A stretch of DNA of 64,000 nucleotides from Furcasterigmium furcatum (Eukaryota; Ascomycota; Sordariomycetes; Glomerellales; Plectosphaerellaceae): assembly GCA_001599815.1 (NCBI GenBank), contig BCIA01000003.1, positions 4,278,001-4,342,000 of the forward strand, read 5' to 3'. Position 1 is the stretch's first letter, and the number at the start of each line of letters is the position of its first letter. Under the pieces are notes generated by a model, which did no database searches, had not been told where the DNA came from, and saw nothing but the letters and a program-made list of their open reading frames with translations. Positions 11,246 through 21,606 of the stretch are shown in pieces. Made by a program: the position numbers and the translations under genes.

Positions 11246-12384
11246 ATGGCATCGAACAACTTCCGAGACTCTATCGGCTCTCTTGGCTGGTCGCGCCGCG
11301 ATCAGGATGTCCCAGTCAACACATCCCAACAAAGCGGACTTCTCTCATCTATACAATCCCTCAACCCCTTTCGAGACAGTGGCTACGTCCAACTCCCAAC
11401 AACCGAAGGCGCAGGGGCTCCTCTCCCCGCCCCTAATAGAAGAGAAGAGGAAGAGGGCTGGCTTGTTTGTGAGTCGACCCCGAGCTTCGTGACTGCATCT
11501 GCCTTGCTCCCCTGCAGCGTACCATGCGCGTGGCCACCATGCATTGTCTCAGTGGTTCATGTGATCGGAATACCTTGTTATTTCGGTCAAGTCTCTCGCA
11601 GAGCTAACATACCGTCTTCCTAGTGAGTCGATGGGACCGTATGCTCGTCTTCGGTGCCTGCAATCTCGCCGCCCTTGCCTGCTTTGTCATTTGCTTCGCC
11701 CTGTTCCCCGTCCTCTCGCTGCGGCCCAAGAAGTTTGTCATCCTGTAAGTGGCCTCCCACACTCCCCTCCAAGGCTTTCCCGAAATGCAAGGCACTCCGT
11801 TTGGTGGCGGTGGTCACCCGATGGCGAGGAGGCCCGGTCTCTGACCTTGGCCACCCTCCCTGGCAGTCCCAACTGCCGACCCGAGTCAACCTGACAGCGG
11901 ATCCTGCAGCTACCCGGCCCTTATGCGAGATGATCTCGCATATGGCCTCGGGCAGCCTCGTGGCCACTGATTCAACCTCCCCCCGGTGCCTTATTCTGAC
12001 CGGAACTTGGGCTGACTTGCTTGGAATAGATGGACTCTTGGCTCGATCTTCTTCCTCGCCTCGTTCGCGGCCATGATGGGTCCCATGGCGTATGTGAAGC
12101 ATCTTCTCTCGGCAGAACGTGTGCCCTTCACATCGGCCTACTTTGGCTCCCTCGGCCTGTCGCTTTACTTTGCCCTCGGCGTAAGTGACGCGAATCGCGC
12201 TCCTCGAGTGTTGAACTAATATCGTGTACAGCTCCACAGCACTATCCTCACTCTCATCTCTGCCCTGGTTCAACTAGCCTGTTTGATCTGGTACTTGGTC
12301 AGCTACTTCCCCATGGGCTCGAGCGGACTGCGCCTTGCAACGACGTTTGGAGCCAGGCGTGCCGCTGCCTGGATGACAGGCTAG
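11246..12384 (+). CDS. SFT2: Vesicle transport protein SFT2 (Got1/Sft2 family)
   Basis: Small tetraspanning membrane protein that assists fusion of endosome-derived vesicles with the late Golgi. Four exons: 11246-11468, 11624-11744, 12030-12180, 12232-12384; introns 155, 285 and 51 nt with GTGAGT, GTAAGT and GTAAGT donors. The 215-aa product matches the length of yeast Sft2. Joins give GWLVLSRWDRM and FVILWTLGSIF, restoring the core. An N-terminal cytosolic region of about 75 residues is followed by four hydrophobic segments: LVFGACNLAALACFVICFAL, TLGSIFFLASFAAMMGPMAY, a segment ending SLGLSLYFALGLHS, and ILTLISALVQLACLIWYLVS. The tail has the YFPMGSSGLRLATTFGAR type end seen in the family. 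Splice phases are consistent throughout. Confidence 0.93.
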
Positions 12385-14795
12385 CATGTTTGTCTTCTGC
12401 TCTTCGGAGAGTCAAAAGATGTGCCGTGCTATTGTACAAACTCCATGGCAGATGCAGATTGTGTAAGAGTACGTCAGAAATCACGACGCCGAGAGGACTC
12501 CGAGTCAGTCGGGAGCGGGGTTCATGTAAAGTAGTAGTAGCATATCCAAAGAGCGGACTGGGCCACCTCATCAACCACGCGGGGATTCTAACCGGGGACT
12601 GGTTCCCGAGCCGAACCACAGCCAGATTGATGTTTGCCGACAGTGTCAGGCAATCGCGTATGTTTGCGGTAGGCAGATGGTACCCGTCGTTGTCTGCTCA
12701 ACATCTGCGTTTCCGGGGCAAGGGTAGGTGCCCCATGCCTTGCCGGGGTGGTCCGAAGACTCCGCCGTACGACTCGGCAGAGTTGGAATCCGGCAATCGG
12801 GGGCCGTCCCATTGGCCGGGTGCATGAGTTGTTCGGCTGACGGGGAGGCATGGGGGCATTTCGGGGGGGCGTTCATCAAGACCATATCCGGGCAAAGATA
12901 CAATATTTGGATGGGGTCCTCCTTGGGACGCCGGACCCTGGGAATTTGTTCACCACCTGATGAGTGAGGAATATGGGACCTGCGGGAACCTCGGACCCTT
13001 AGGACCGGCCGTCCCCGTATTGGGTGTTCATCAGGCATGGTGTGGTGATTGCGGCCCTGGTCCACGACATGTGTACGGTGTAATCAAAACCTGAGCCGAT
13101 TTATATTCGTGAGTCCGGGCTCTTCTCTCCAGCTGAACAGTCCACTTCCAGGGCCAGCAGCTGAGCTGAGCTCCCAGGTTGAAGAGCCATGCTTCCATTC
13201 ACTTTCGGTCTTGCTGCGAGGAAATGAGGCACTTGGCTGCTGGAAGGATGAGAACAACGGGCTTCCCTTTTGGGCTCTTGGGCACGTGGGTATTGTGGAG
13301 GAGCTGTCGGGATAGGGTGAATCACCCTGTGTGGAACCTTGCGACTAGAGCCTTCGGTCTTCGTTTCACTCGAACTTCCCGCCGACCGATGGATCGAACA
13401 TGGGGTGGCTCCGAGTCGGAAGCCCTGAATGACTTGAATCACCTCCGGTGATCTCTTTGAATCAAGCCTCCCTCCAGCGACGTTTAAAAGCAAAGGAGAG
13501 ACCCGGGGTTCACGGCAAAACAACTTCTCATAACGGCAGATTCACCAAAACACCGCTCCAACAGAAAAGACCATCCTCCTCCATTCAAATCTGCCATCTG
13601 CATCAGGCCCAAATCCAATCCCGAGGTTGTCCGCAAAGCCCTCGACGAGTTGTTTAAAAGCCTACCAAGGTAGGCCACTAAGGTACTTACAGGTGCAGAC
13701 GGGTGTCAATCTCCACTAACACGCGACGCTGTCGGCGCTCATCAACCACTCTACCGCCCGCTAGTTCCACTGGAAGTGCTAACCTAACCGCTCCGCCCCA
13801 GGACGGCCGGCAACTGCCAACTGGTAATTACCTACCTACCTTCCCTAGTTACTCGGCGGGCCTTGCGACGGGGAAAAAATTTGTCTTCCCACAGCAAAAA
13901 ATCTCGGCCTTGAGATTTTATTCTTGCCGGCCGACGAGAACCTCTCTCCCCAACACATAACTCTCCACGTTTCCCTTTTCGACGTGACAAGTTCATCCTC
14001 GTCGACCCTCCCCCCTCCTCCTCTCCCGCCGCACCGCTGCAGAACGTCCTTACGAGATCGTCATCGTCGTCCTCCCGGGCGCCGCTCGTCGTTTTTGATC
14101 GATTCCTTCTCCTGCGGTCGGCATCTGCCCAGTCTCAGAAGGAACTGGTCTCCGTGTCCCGGGCAAACAACCATTTGCCGGATCTCGCCAATCGAAGCTC
14201 GCGTCTCGTTCCGCTGGTGCCAGCTTTTTCCCGTGCCTGCCACAGCCACGCACAGGAGCTTGCCCTTCCTCTCCTGCCACGGCAGCCTCACTCCCAAAAC
14301 TTTCTGACTCCCGTCGACCACCTCCACCGCACCGCGTTTCTTCCCGCAAGCACCCTTTCCACCATCTCGCACGGTGGTCTATTTGGAGCATCCATTTCTC
14401 GCACCAGCATCCCTCTCTCTTTGCCCGACCATATTTCGCGCCGTTACATATCAGCTTGACTCGACAGAGTTTATTCAAAGCAAGGGGCCCCATCCGTCCG
14501 CTACTCACGCCCCCGATACCTCAACCTTCAGCAACGAGTAGTTTGCTTGTTGAAACGAATCACTGAGCGATTGTGTGTTGCGCTCTCAGATACCGCGGGG
14601 AGTTGTTTTGCACTCCCGGAAGCCCGCGCGTCTCCTGGCAATCAGGCCTTTGGAGGTGACAACAACCCTCTCTCCCACCCCACGGCAGGGACGGATCTTT
14701 TCGATCATCCGTCCTTTCCACTTCTGATTCTCATCAGGATATTCTGTTCCTTTTGCATGATTCCCCAGCCATCAACGTCGTTGACGTAAGACACA
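12385..14795. other. Intergenic region and long pyrimidine-rich leader of the La-motif gene
   Basis: The SFT2 3' side is followed by about 2 kb with no recognisable gene. From roughly 13940 to 14160 the plus strand is strongly C/T-rich, as is typical just upstream of highly expressed filamentous-fungal genes, and this fits the promoter/5' UTR of the La-motif gene. No conserved open frame seen. Confidence 0.55.
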
Positions 14796-17226
14796 ATGGC
14801 TACCTCTTCGACATTCTCATACGCCCAGGCCGCGAAGGGCCAGTCGGCCACGCCGAACGCAACCTCGACGCAACAGGAGCCCGCCGTCAATGGCCACGCT
14901 CCCGAATCGAAGGATGCTCCCGTTTCTCAGGATATCCCGGAAGCCGCTGCAGTCCGAAGCGAATCCGTCGAGGAACCCACCAGGCCGGTCGAATCGAGCG
15001 AGTCCGTGCCGACCACCCAAGAAGCTGCCGGTCTGACCAGCACGAATGCTCAGAACAGCAATGCCTCCTTGGCTGGCTCACGACGCGAAGACGACGATGC
15101 GGCTACCGAGAGCTCAACAAGGCCCAGCGAGAAGGGCGCCGCGAGATCTCCCAGCGCTTCCACCCGTGTCACCGACGATAACGAGTCGAAGAAGGGGCAG
15201 CGCAAGGGGCGGAAAGGGAAAAACGGCGATTCTGAAAAGAAGGGCAAGGAGGCCGACAAGGAGAAGGAGAAGGAGAAAGAGCAGCCCAAGGTCGAGCTGT
15301 TCGAGGCCCCTATCCCGACCGTCAACATTTGGGCACAGCGCAAGGAGGCTCAGGCAGCCAAGACCACGGTCAAGCCAAGCACCACAGCGCCTGCGGCAGC
15401 GCGGACGGATTCTCTTGCCTCCGGGCCTCAGGACTCAGATCCCAGGAAGAAGGCCAAGGCCCCCGAGTCTGTTGCTCCCGCATCTGTGCAGCACAACACT
15501 GTGAACGGCGCGAGGACCCAGAAGAAGTCCGAAGCCGAGGGTGATGCCTCGTCTAGGAGAAACGCTCCTCGGGGCTCACGTGTTGGCGGGGCTCTCCCCC
15601 CTGTGGGCGATGCTGCATCCTGGCCCACCCCCGAGACCGCCACCAAGGAGGAGAAGCCGAAGTCCGCTGAGAAAAACGACAAGTCCGAGGCCCAGGAGGA
15701 CCCGAATGCTTCCAAGTCTAGAAGGCGGGAATGGGAGCGGATCGAGTTCGTGCCCACAGTCAACTGGGAAACTCATATTCCTGCGCCTCGTGGCACCCGT
15801 GGCGGCCGCAGCGGCCCCGGTTCTCGCGGCGGCCGTGATGTGCCCACCCGCGGAGGCCACAACGCTGCGACAGCTTCTACGACTACCGAGAAGCCCGCCG
15901 ATAGCCCCAGTGCCCCCGCCAAGGCGGCCGGTCCTGAGCAGCGCGAAAAGCGCGATGGAGCGTCGAACCGAGTCAACTCCGCCGCACCAGCTGTGGCCAA
16001 GGCCCCCAGCGCGGAGAGCCCGCGAAATGAGCAGCGGAAGTCCAGTGCTCCCACCAAGGCTAGCAAGCCCAGGGACGGTGGAGTCCCCCCCTCGACGGTA
16101 AGTCCATCACTGTTTCAATGTTTAACAAGATTACTAATCCGCCATACAGGAGCCCGCTGGCCCGCGAGGCGAAGGCCGCGGTGACAGAGGCCGAGGCGGC
16201 TTCAGGGGTCGTGGCGGTGGTGGCCACGGTGCTGGTAACGCGGGCCACAACCAGAACTTCATGGCGAACGGCACCACTTTCACGCCGTCAGCTGCAGGAC
16301 ACCGTGGCGGTCATTTCATGAGCCCACCCTTGCCCCAAGGAAACTCGTTCCAGGGACATGGATCTGCTCAGGGACGTGGAGGTCGTGGTGGTAACCGTGG
16401 CCAATCTGCAGGCTACAGGGGCAACGGTCCCAATGGAGCCGCCAGACCTCGTCCCTTGTCCACGGTCAGCAACTTCCCTCCATACCAGTGGGATCCCAAC
16501 TACGCGGGCATGCCTATGACGGCTCCCCCTTACTCGGTGCCGCAGCCCTTCAACAACGACCCAACAAGGGCCGTCTTGACCCAGCAGATTGAGTTCTACT
16601 TTTCGCTCGAGAATCTCTGCAAGGACCAGTACCTGAGGAGACACATGGATGGGCAGGGTTTTGTTCCCCTTTCGTTCATTCGCGGCTTCACGAGGGTCAG
16701 CAAGCTTTGCGCCGAGAACCCCAACATCCTCCGGATTGCATGCGCAGATTTGACAACGGTGGACTTCGCCGTCACGAGTGACGGCACTGAATTGCTGCGC
16801 TCTCGCCAGCACTGGCCCCTGTTTATCCTGCCTCCTGACCAGCGCGAGGAGTCGGCTCAAACCCCCGGCCCTGGGAGCGTCATATTCTACAACCCCGATC
16901 CGCAACAGATGAATGGCATGCTGGGCGGTGCTTACGGGGTCGGCCCGGTGCCGTTCATGAATGGCAACGGTGTGGATGAGCCCATGCCCTACATGAATGG
17001 CTCCCACCCCGGTGATGGTAACGGTCAGCTCTCTGCCGCCGTTCCTGAGTTCCAGCCTGGCAACATCAACAGTCCTACCAACGGTCAGGAGGGGCATGAG
17101 AAGGCAGCAGGCATCACCGCGTCTGCTCACTTGCCCAATGGCTCAGATGAGAACTCGGATGCTGTGAAGCAGCCCGTCAACGGCATCCACTCCGAGTTCC
17201 AGCCGTCGGAAACTCTCCAGTCCTAG
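14796..17226 (+). CDS. La-motif RNA-binding protein (Sro9/Slf1/LARP-like)
   Basis: Cytoplasmic RNA-binding protein of the LARP type; yeast relatives Sro9 and Slf1 bind mRNAs and polysomes. Exons 14796-16097 and 16150-17226; intron 16098-16149 (GTAAGT...ACAG, 52 nt). The product to the first stop is 792 aa. Residues 1-430 are disordered, with a Lys/Glu-rich stretch (KKGKEADKEKEKEKEQPK) and an RGG-like patch around residues 330-350. A second RGG region follows the splice (RGEGRGDRGRGGFRGRGGGG). The La motif begins at about residue 572 with LTQQIEFYFSLENLCKDQYL, followed by RRHMDGQGFVPLSFIRGFTR. A TAG ends the frame at 17224-17226, but the same frame continues with family-like sequence to 17682; see the next entry. 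The upstream leader is pyrimidine-rich. Confidence 0.9.
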
Positions 17227-17682
17227 TTTGATGGCAGTCAAGACGCCTGTGGCGGTGAGGCTCCAGCAGGCATTGGCAATGGATTGAGCCCCGCTCAACA
17301 CACAAGGCTTGTCATGTTTGCCCGAGGAGATCCCGCCTCTGGCATTTCGACAGACGACCTTCCCTATACCCAATTTCGAGCGCAAGCTATCTCCTCGTGG
17401 GACAGGCCCAGCTCCACGACGCTCCCGACGGAGATGAGGGATCTTTACGTGTTCTGGTCTCACTTTTTACGCCAGCACTTCAACGAAAGCATGCATGAAG
17501 ATTTTCGACGTTGTGCTCTGGCCGACATGGCTCGCCAGCCGCCCATTCGCTTTGGAGCGAGACGCCTTGCGTCCTTCTACAGTGCCAGCATCGCCCAGGA
17601 GCAGATCATCCCTGTGGACGTCTTGGCTGGACTCCAGGAAGTTACGCTCCTTATCAACGCTGGCGGGGGTGCGACCTCCTAG
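17227..17682 (+). other. In-frame continuation of the La protein beyond a TAG stop
   Basis: Reading directly on from the TAG at 17224-17226, in the same frame, gives 151 further codons ending at a stop at 17680-17682. This stretch contains LPYTQFRAQA, MRDLYVFWSHFLRQHFNESM and EDFRRCALADMARQPPIRFG, which look like the conserved C-terminal helical block that follows the La motif in fungal relatives (from memory). I found no canonical short intron that removes the stop in frame. Options are readthrough, a recent nonsense mutation, a sequencing error, or an atypical intron. If translated, the whole product would be about 944 aa. Confidence 0.6.
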
Positions 17683-19479
17683 GCCGGCTTTCTTTTTGCT
17701 CAGAACCTTGCCTCGCGAGTTGTCCGGCACCGCTCTGCAAGTCCCGCAAAGAGACGGCCGCTTTCAGGTTGCCAGTGACATAAGCGCTCACACCCCGAAG
17801 AGTACGGACTGTATTGCACGTTCGAAGAGATCGATCTCGAGTCATCTCCTCCAACTTTCGAGAAGAAAATGATTTTTACGGCGCAATGGTTGGCATGTGG
17901 GATGCCATTTCTGCTTGTACGTTTTGTTTTGTTGACGATTGGATTCTTCGACCGCTCCGATGGCTACGAGCATGAAGCAGTCCCCCAGGGGGCCAATGGA
18001 GCCGGTCGACAAGGAAGAGGCGCACCGAACGCATACCCGCGACGACGGCCGCCGCCAACCAGCAGCAAGGGTCAACATGGAGTTTGCGGGCTTCACAAAA
18101 AGCACCTCGTCGACGGTCGAGACGAGAAAAAAGTCCTTTTCCGCATTCCCTCCGCATTTTCCTTCTCAGCATGTTCGATCAAAGAGGATCCAGAGAAGGC
18201 ATGCATTCTTAGCGCTTACAGGCAGTCGGTAGAAGGGGGGGAGGAAACCGACATGGATCAGGCGAGCTCTAGAGGAGGAATGGCCCAACCCCCAAGGGAT
18301 AATGCAAAAGAAACGAAATATGGAAGAAGGGGGGGTAGGGTTGTTGTCGACGTTGCTGCATTGTACGATAAAGACCAAGCCAAAAGCACCAGAACATTTT
18401 ACTGTACAAGTCTGCTCGAGAGTGAGGTGATGACTGATAGAGGTGGCTGTTGGGCGGTGCCGTTGACGAGATGAAGAAGACCCCAGCCCTAGTGGGAGCC
18501 CATGAACCGCCATGCATATGATGCATATGGGTCTCGAGTAGCAACACAAAAGCTTGTTGGCCCTGGAGAATAGAACAACCGGTCGAGCCCGTATGTTGAA
18601 GTCCAGAGGTTCCAGACCGGTGGCGGTCAAGCGGTGAGGTCGTCTCCGACTCACACTGGCACTGCCACATTACTACTTGGAGCAACGGCGGTGCGGGCTG
18701 CGCCACGCCGGGAGTGCCCGCGGCGGTTGAAGAGTGAGGTGAGAGAGTGGCGGGGCAAGCGGTGGGAACGCTGCGTCATCTTCGTCGGCTGTCCATTATC
18801 GCACTGTCCGACAAGACCGGGAGGCAGCCCAGCCTGACACAGATGAGGGGCAATATGCACTGTGCACCGACGTCAAACTGGATGTGGCCCGGTGGTGGAA
18901 AGTGCCCCGCGGCCCGCAGGGAAGTGCCTCGCTCCCGTTGCTGCCCGTTCAAGCCTGAGTGGATGAGAGTGAGGCCGGACCCGATGACGGGTGCCTACAG
19001 TGTCCTGGCAGGTGCAGGTCATGCAATCACAGTGGTCTGCATCCCAACCTTCCAGGTGACTTCTGGCTATCTAAGTCGTTGGATGGACCCCGCGACCCCT
19101 GCTGTGCGCTCCTCCCCTCCCACCACCTGGGCACCCGACCTGGCAGTCTCCCACTGTGGTCGTGTGGAAAGGGCCTCCAGTCCGGGTCCTCACCCTCTTT
19201 TTCTTGGGCTCTCCCCATCCCGCTCAGTCAGCCCTCCTTCCCCCTCCTTCTCTCCCACACTTTTGGCTGTCTTTTTATCTTCTTCCTTGCTCCCATCTTG
19301 TGAAGCGACTCTGTATTCACTCGCCTCGTTTCACCGTCAGAGCAACAGCCGTGCTTTGGTTTCATATTCAACGACCGACTATCTAACATAAAAGGCTCAC
19401 ACCGTATTTTCCCCCCATACCGCTTGTATCCTACCAAACAGACGCACACCAAGCGACGCCTCCCCTGGCGGTTGTCAAG
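17683..19479. other. Intergenic region upstream of the DUF3824-type gene
   Basis: The La-gene 3' side is followed by about 1.7 kb with no recognisable gene. The last 300 bases (about 19185-19310) are strongly pyrimidine-rich on the plus strand, fitting the promoter and leader of the next gene. Confidence 0.55.
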
Positions 19480-21606
19480 ATGAGCTACGATTACGAGCCG
19501 CGCGACCGCCGCCGGTATACCCGCGAGGAAGTTCGAGAGACTACTCGCTACGCCGATGACGACTACCTGAGGCCTCAGCCCGCCGGCGAGCTCGTTCCCC
19601 GAAGGCGAGAGGACAGCGAACTCTCCGTCGAGGAGATTCGCCGCGACTTTCCTCCCCCTGGCTACCGTGACGTCCGGAGGGCGCGCTCAGCAGAGCCCGG
19701 CTACTACGACGACTACCGCTATGACGACCGCTACGATCGCGACCGCGACTCCGACCGCCGCAGCAGAAAGACCACAAGCAGCAAAGCCTACTATGACGAC
19801 GAGGAGAAGTCCTCCCGTAAACGTGTCTTGGGTAACCAGGAGAAGATCATCGCTGCAGTCGCCGGTGCTGCGCTAGCATTCGGAGGCAAGGAACTCTACG
19901 ACCGCTACGAGTCCAAGGAGAACGGAACACCCGTCGAGCGCAACTACCTACACTCCGCCGCTCTCGGCGCCGCAGGTGCCCTCGCTGGATACTCCGGCGC
20001 TGGCCTCTACAACAAGCATGCCACCAAGGAGGACAAGCAATCCCAGGCAATGGTCCACCGCGGCCGCGATGGCGAGCTCATCGAGCCTGAAGAGGACAAG
20101 AAGAGCAAGAACTTCCTAGAGAGCGCTCTTGCCGCAACCGGTCTCGGCGCCGCCATGAAGGCTTTCAGCGGAGGCTCTGGGGGCGACGAGAAGAAGGACG
20201 GCGACACCCGCAGCCGCGGCGGCGGCAGCCCCAGCCGGGCAAGGTCCCAGTCTCGCGCCCGTGCTGCCGGCGGCAACGAAAACGTCCAGAAGATGCAGAA
20301 GGCTGCCATGGCCTCCCTTATCGCCGGTGCCACCGAGGCCTTCCGCGTCGCCAAGGAACCCGGCAGCTGGAAGGGCGAGAAGTCGAAGCGCATTTTCACG
20401 GCCGCTGCTGGTGCTGCCGCCGTCGACTCGGCCCAGGGCCGTGAGAACAGCAAGCTGGGCTTGGCGGAGTCCGTCATCGGTGGTCTCCTGGGTAACCGGA
20501 TTATCAACGGCTCCAAGAGCAACATCGAGGAGGACAAGGCCACCGGACGAAGCCGTTCTCGATCTCGTGCCCGATCTAAGGGAGGCAACGATTCTGGCGG
20601 CGGCGGCGGGGTCAGCGGACTCGCTGCGCTCGCCACTGCTGGCCTTGGAGCGTTTGGAGCCAAGAAGGCCATCGACCACGTCCGCGACAACAGAGACGAG
20701 AGCCGTGGCCGCAGCGCTGACTCGCGAGGCAGCCGAGACGGCGGCGGCGGCGGTCTGCGCAGCCGCAGCCGCAGTGTAGTCGACTCAGCACGCAAGAGGC
20801 TCGCCAAGTTCGGTATCGGCAGCGAACCAGAGGAGAGGGACAGAGACTCTCGCCGGGACGACAGTACCTATGACGACTCGAGAGGCTCTCGCCGCGGAGG
20901 AAGATACGATGACCCCTATGACGACTACGACAGGGACCAGGGCCGATCTCGGGGAGAGCTGCGCGACCCCCGGGATGCCAGGGACCACCACGATGATGAT
21001 AGGTCCTACACCAGCAGCCGGCGTCGCGATCGGTCTCGGCGACGAAGGAGCCGGTCGTCTGCCGGTTCGGACTCGGACCTGGGAGACTCGGACGATGATT
21101 TGAAGACATCACGAAGAATGAGAGGTAAGCAAGTTCTCACGACCGGTCTCGCGGCCGTTGCCACCATCCACGCAGCACACGGAGTCTATGACAGCATGCA
21201 AGCGCGCAAGTCGCGGCAGAAAGCCGTCAAGGAAGGGCGGCTCAGCCCGGAAGAAGCCAAGAAGCTCAAGGCCAAGGCCATGTTGCAGGACGCGGCGCAA
21301 ATCGGGCTGGCGGGCCTGGGTATCAAGGGCGCCATCTCGCAGCTCAAGTCGGCGCATGACAAGCAGGCCGAATGCAAAAACTGGGAGCACCAGCGGGCGA
21401 TCCGGCACCAGAAGCGAATAGAGAGACAGCAGAGGACGCTCGACGGCCGCCAGGCAAGAAGCAGGGCTGACGACTGGTATTCTCCAGCTACTCCACGGGA
21501 GGATCGGTACAATTCCGGCCCTCAGTATCTTGATGCGAACCCGTACGCTTCTGGCAACCTGCCACCACCTCCGGTCGGCTACGACGACCGATACGACAGG
21601 AGGTGA
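19480..21606 (+). CDS. DUF3824-type Arg/Asp-rich protein with glycine/alanine hydrophobic segments
   Basis: Single-exon, 708 aa, function unknown. The N-terminal 120 residues are rich in Arg, Asp and Tyr (YDDRYDRDRDSDRRSRK). Hydrophobic Gly/Ala-rich segments follow at about 122-137 (KIIAAVAGAALAFGGKELYD) and 157-176 (LHSAALGAAGALAGYSGAGL), then FLESALAATGLGAAMKAFSG near 207-227. Further Gly/Ala segments alternate with SR-like blocks (SRSRSRARSKG, RSRRRRSRSS) and a final conserved-looking helical part with QAECKNWEHQRAI. This layout matches fungal proteins annotated DUF3824, assigned from memory. The glycine-zipper look suggests membrane association or self-assembly; the SR-like blocks alternatively suggest RNA or nuclear roles. 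Codon use is the C-ending bias of a well-expressed gene. The start follows a typical pyrimidine-rich leader. Confidence 0.85.
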   Translation: MSYDYEPRDRRRYTREEVRETTRYADDDYLRPQPAGELVPRRREDSELSVEEIRRDFPPPGYRDVRRARSAEPGYYDDYRYDDRYDRDRDSDRRSRKTTSSKAYYDDEEKSSRKRVLGNQEKIIAAVAGAALAFGGKELYDRYESKENGTPVERNYLHSAALGAAGALAGYSGAGLYNKHATKEDKQSQAMVHRGRDGELIEPEEDKKSKNFLESALAATGLGAAMKAFSGGSGGDEKKDGDTRSRGGGSPSRARSQSRARAAGGNENVQKMQKAAMASLIAGATEAFRVAKEPGSWKGEKSKRIFTAAAGAAAVDSAQGRENSKLGLAESVIGGLLGNRIINGSKSNIEEDKATGRSRSRSRARSKGGNDSGGGGGVSGLAALATAGLGAFGAKKAIDHVRDNRDESRGRSADSRGSRDGGGGGLRSRSRSVVDSARKRLAKFGIGSEPEERDRDSRRDDSTYDDSRGSRRGGRYDDPYDDYDRDQGRSRGELRDPRDARDHHDDDRSYTSSRRRDRSRRRRSRSSAGSDSDLGDSDDDLKTSRRMRGKQVLTTGLAAVATIHAAHGVYDSMQARKSRQKAVKEGRLSPEEAKKLKAKAMLQDAAQIGLAGLGIKGAISQLKSAHDKQAECKNWEHQRAIRHQKRIERQQRTLDGRQARSRADDWYSPATPREDRYNSGPQYLDANPYASGNLPPPPVGYDDRYDRR

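Noticed and set aside
12565..12615. GGGATTCTAACC string resembling the 3' end of a minus-strand tRNA
   Set aside because: Lacks the invariant TTCGA core, and no cloverleaf can be folded.
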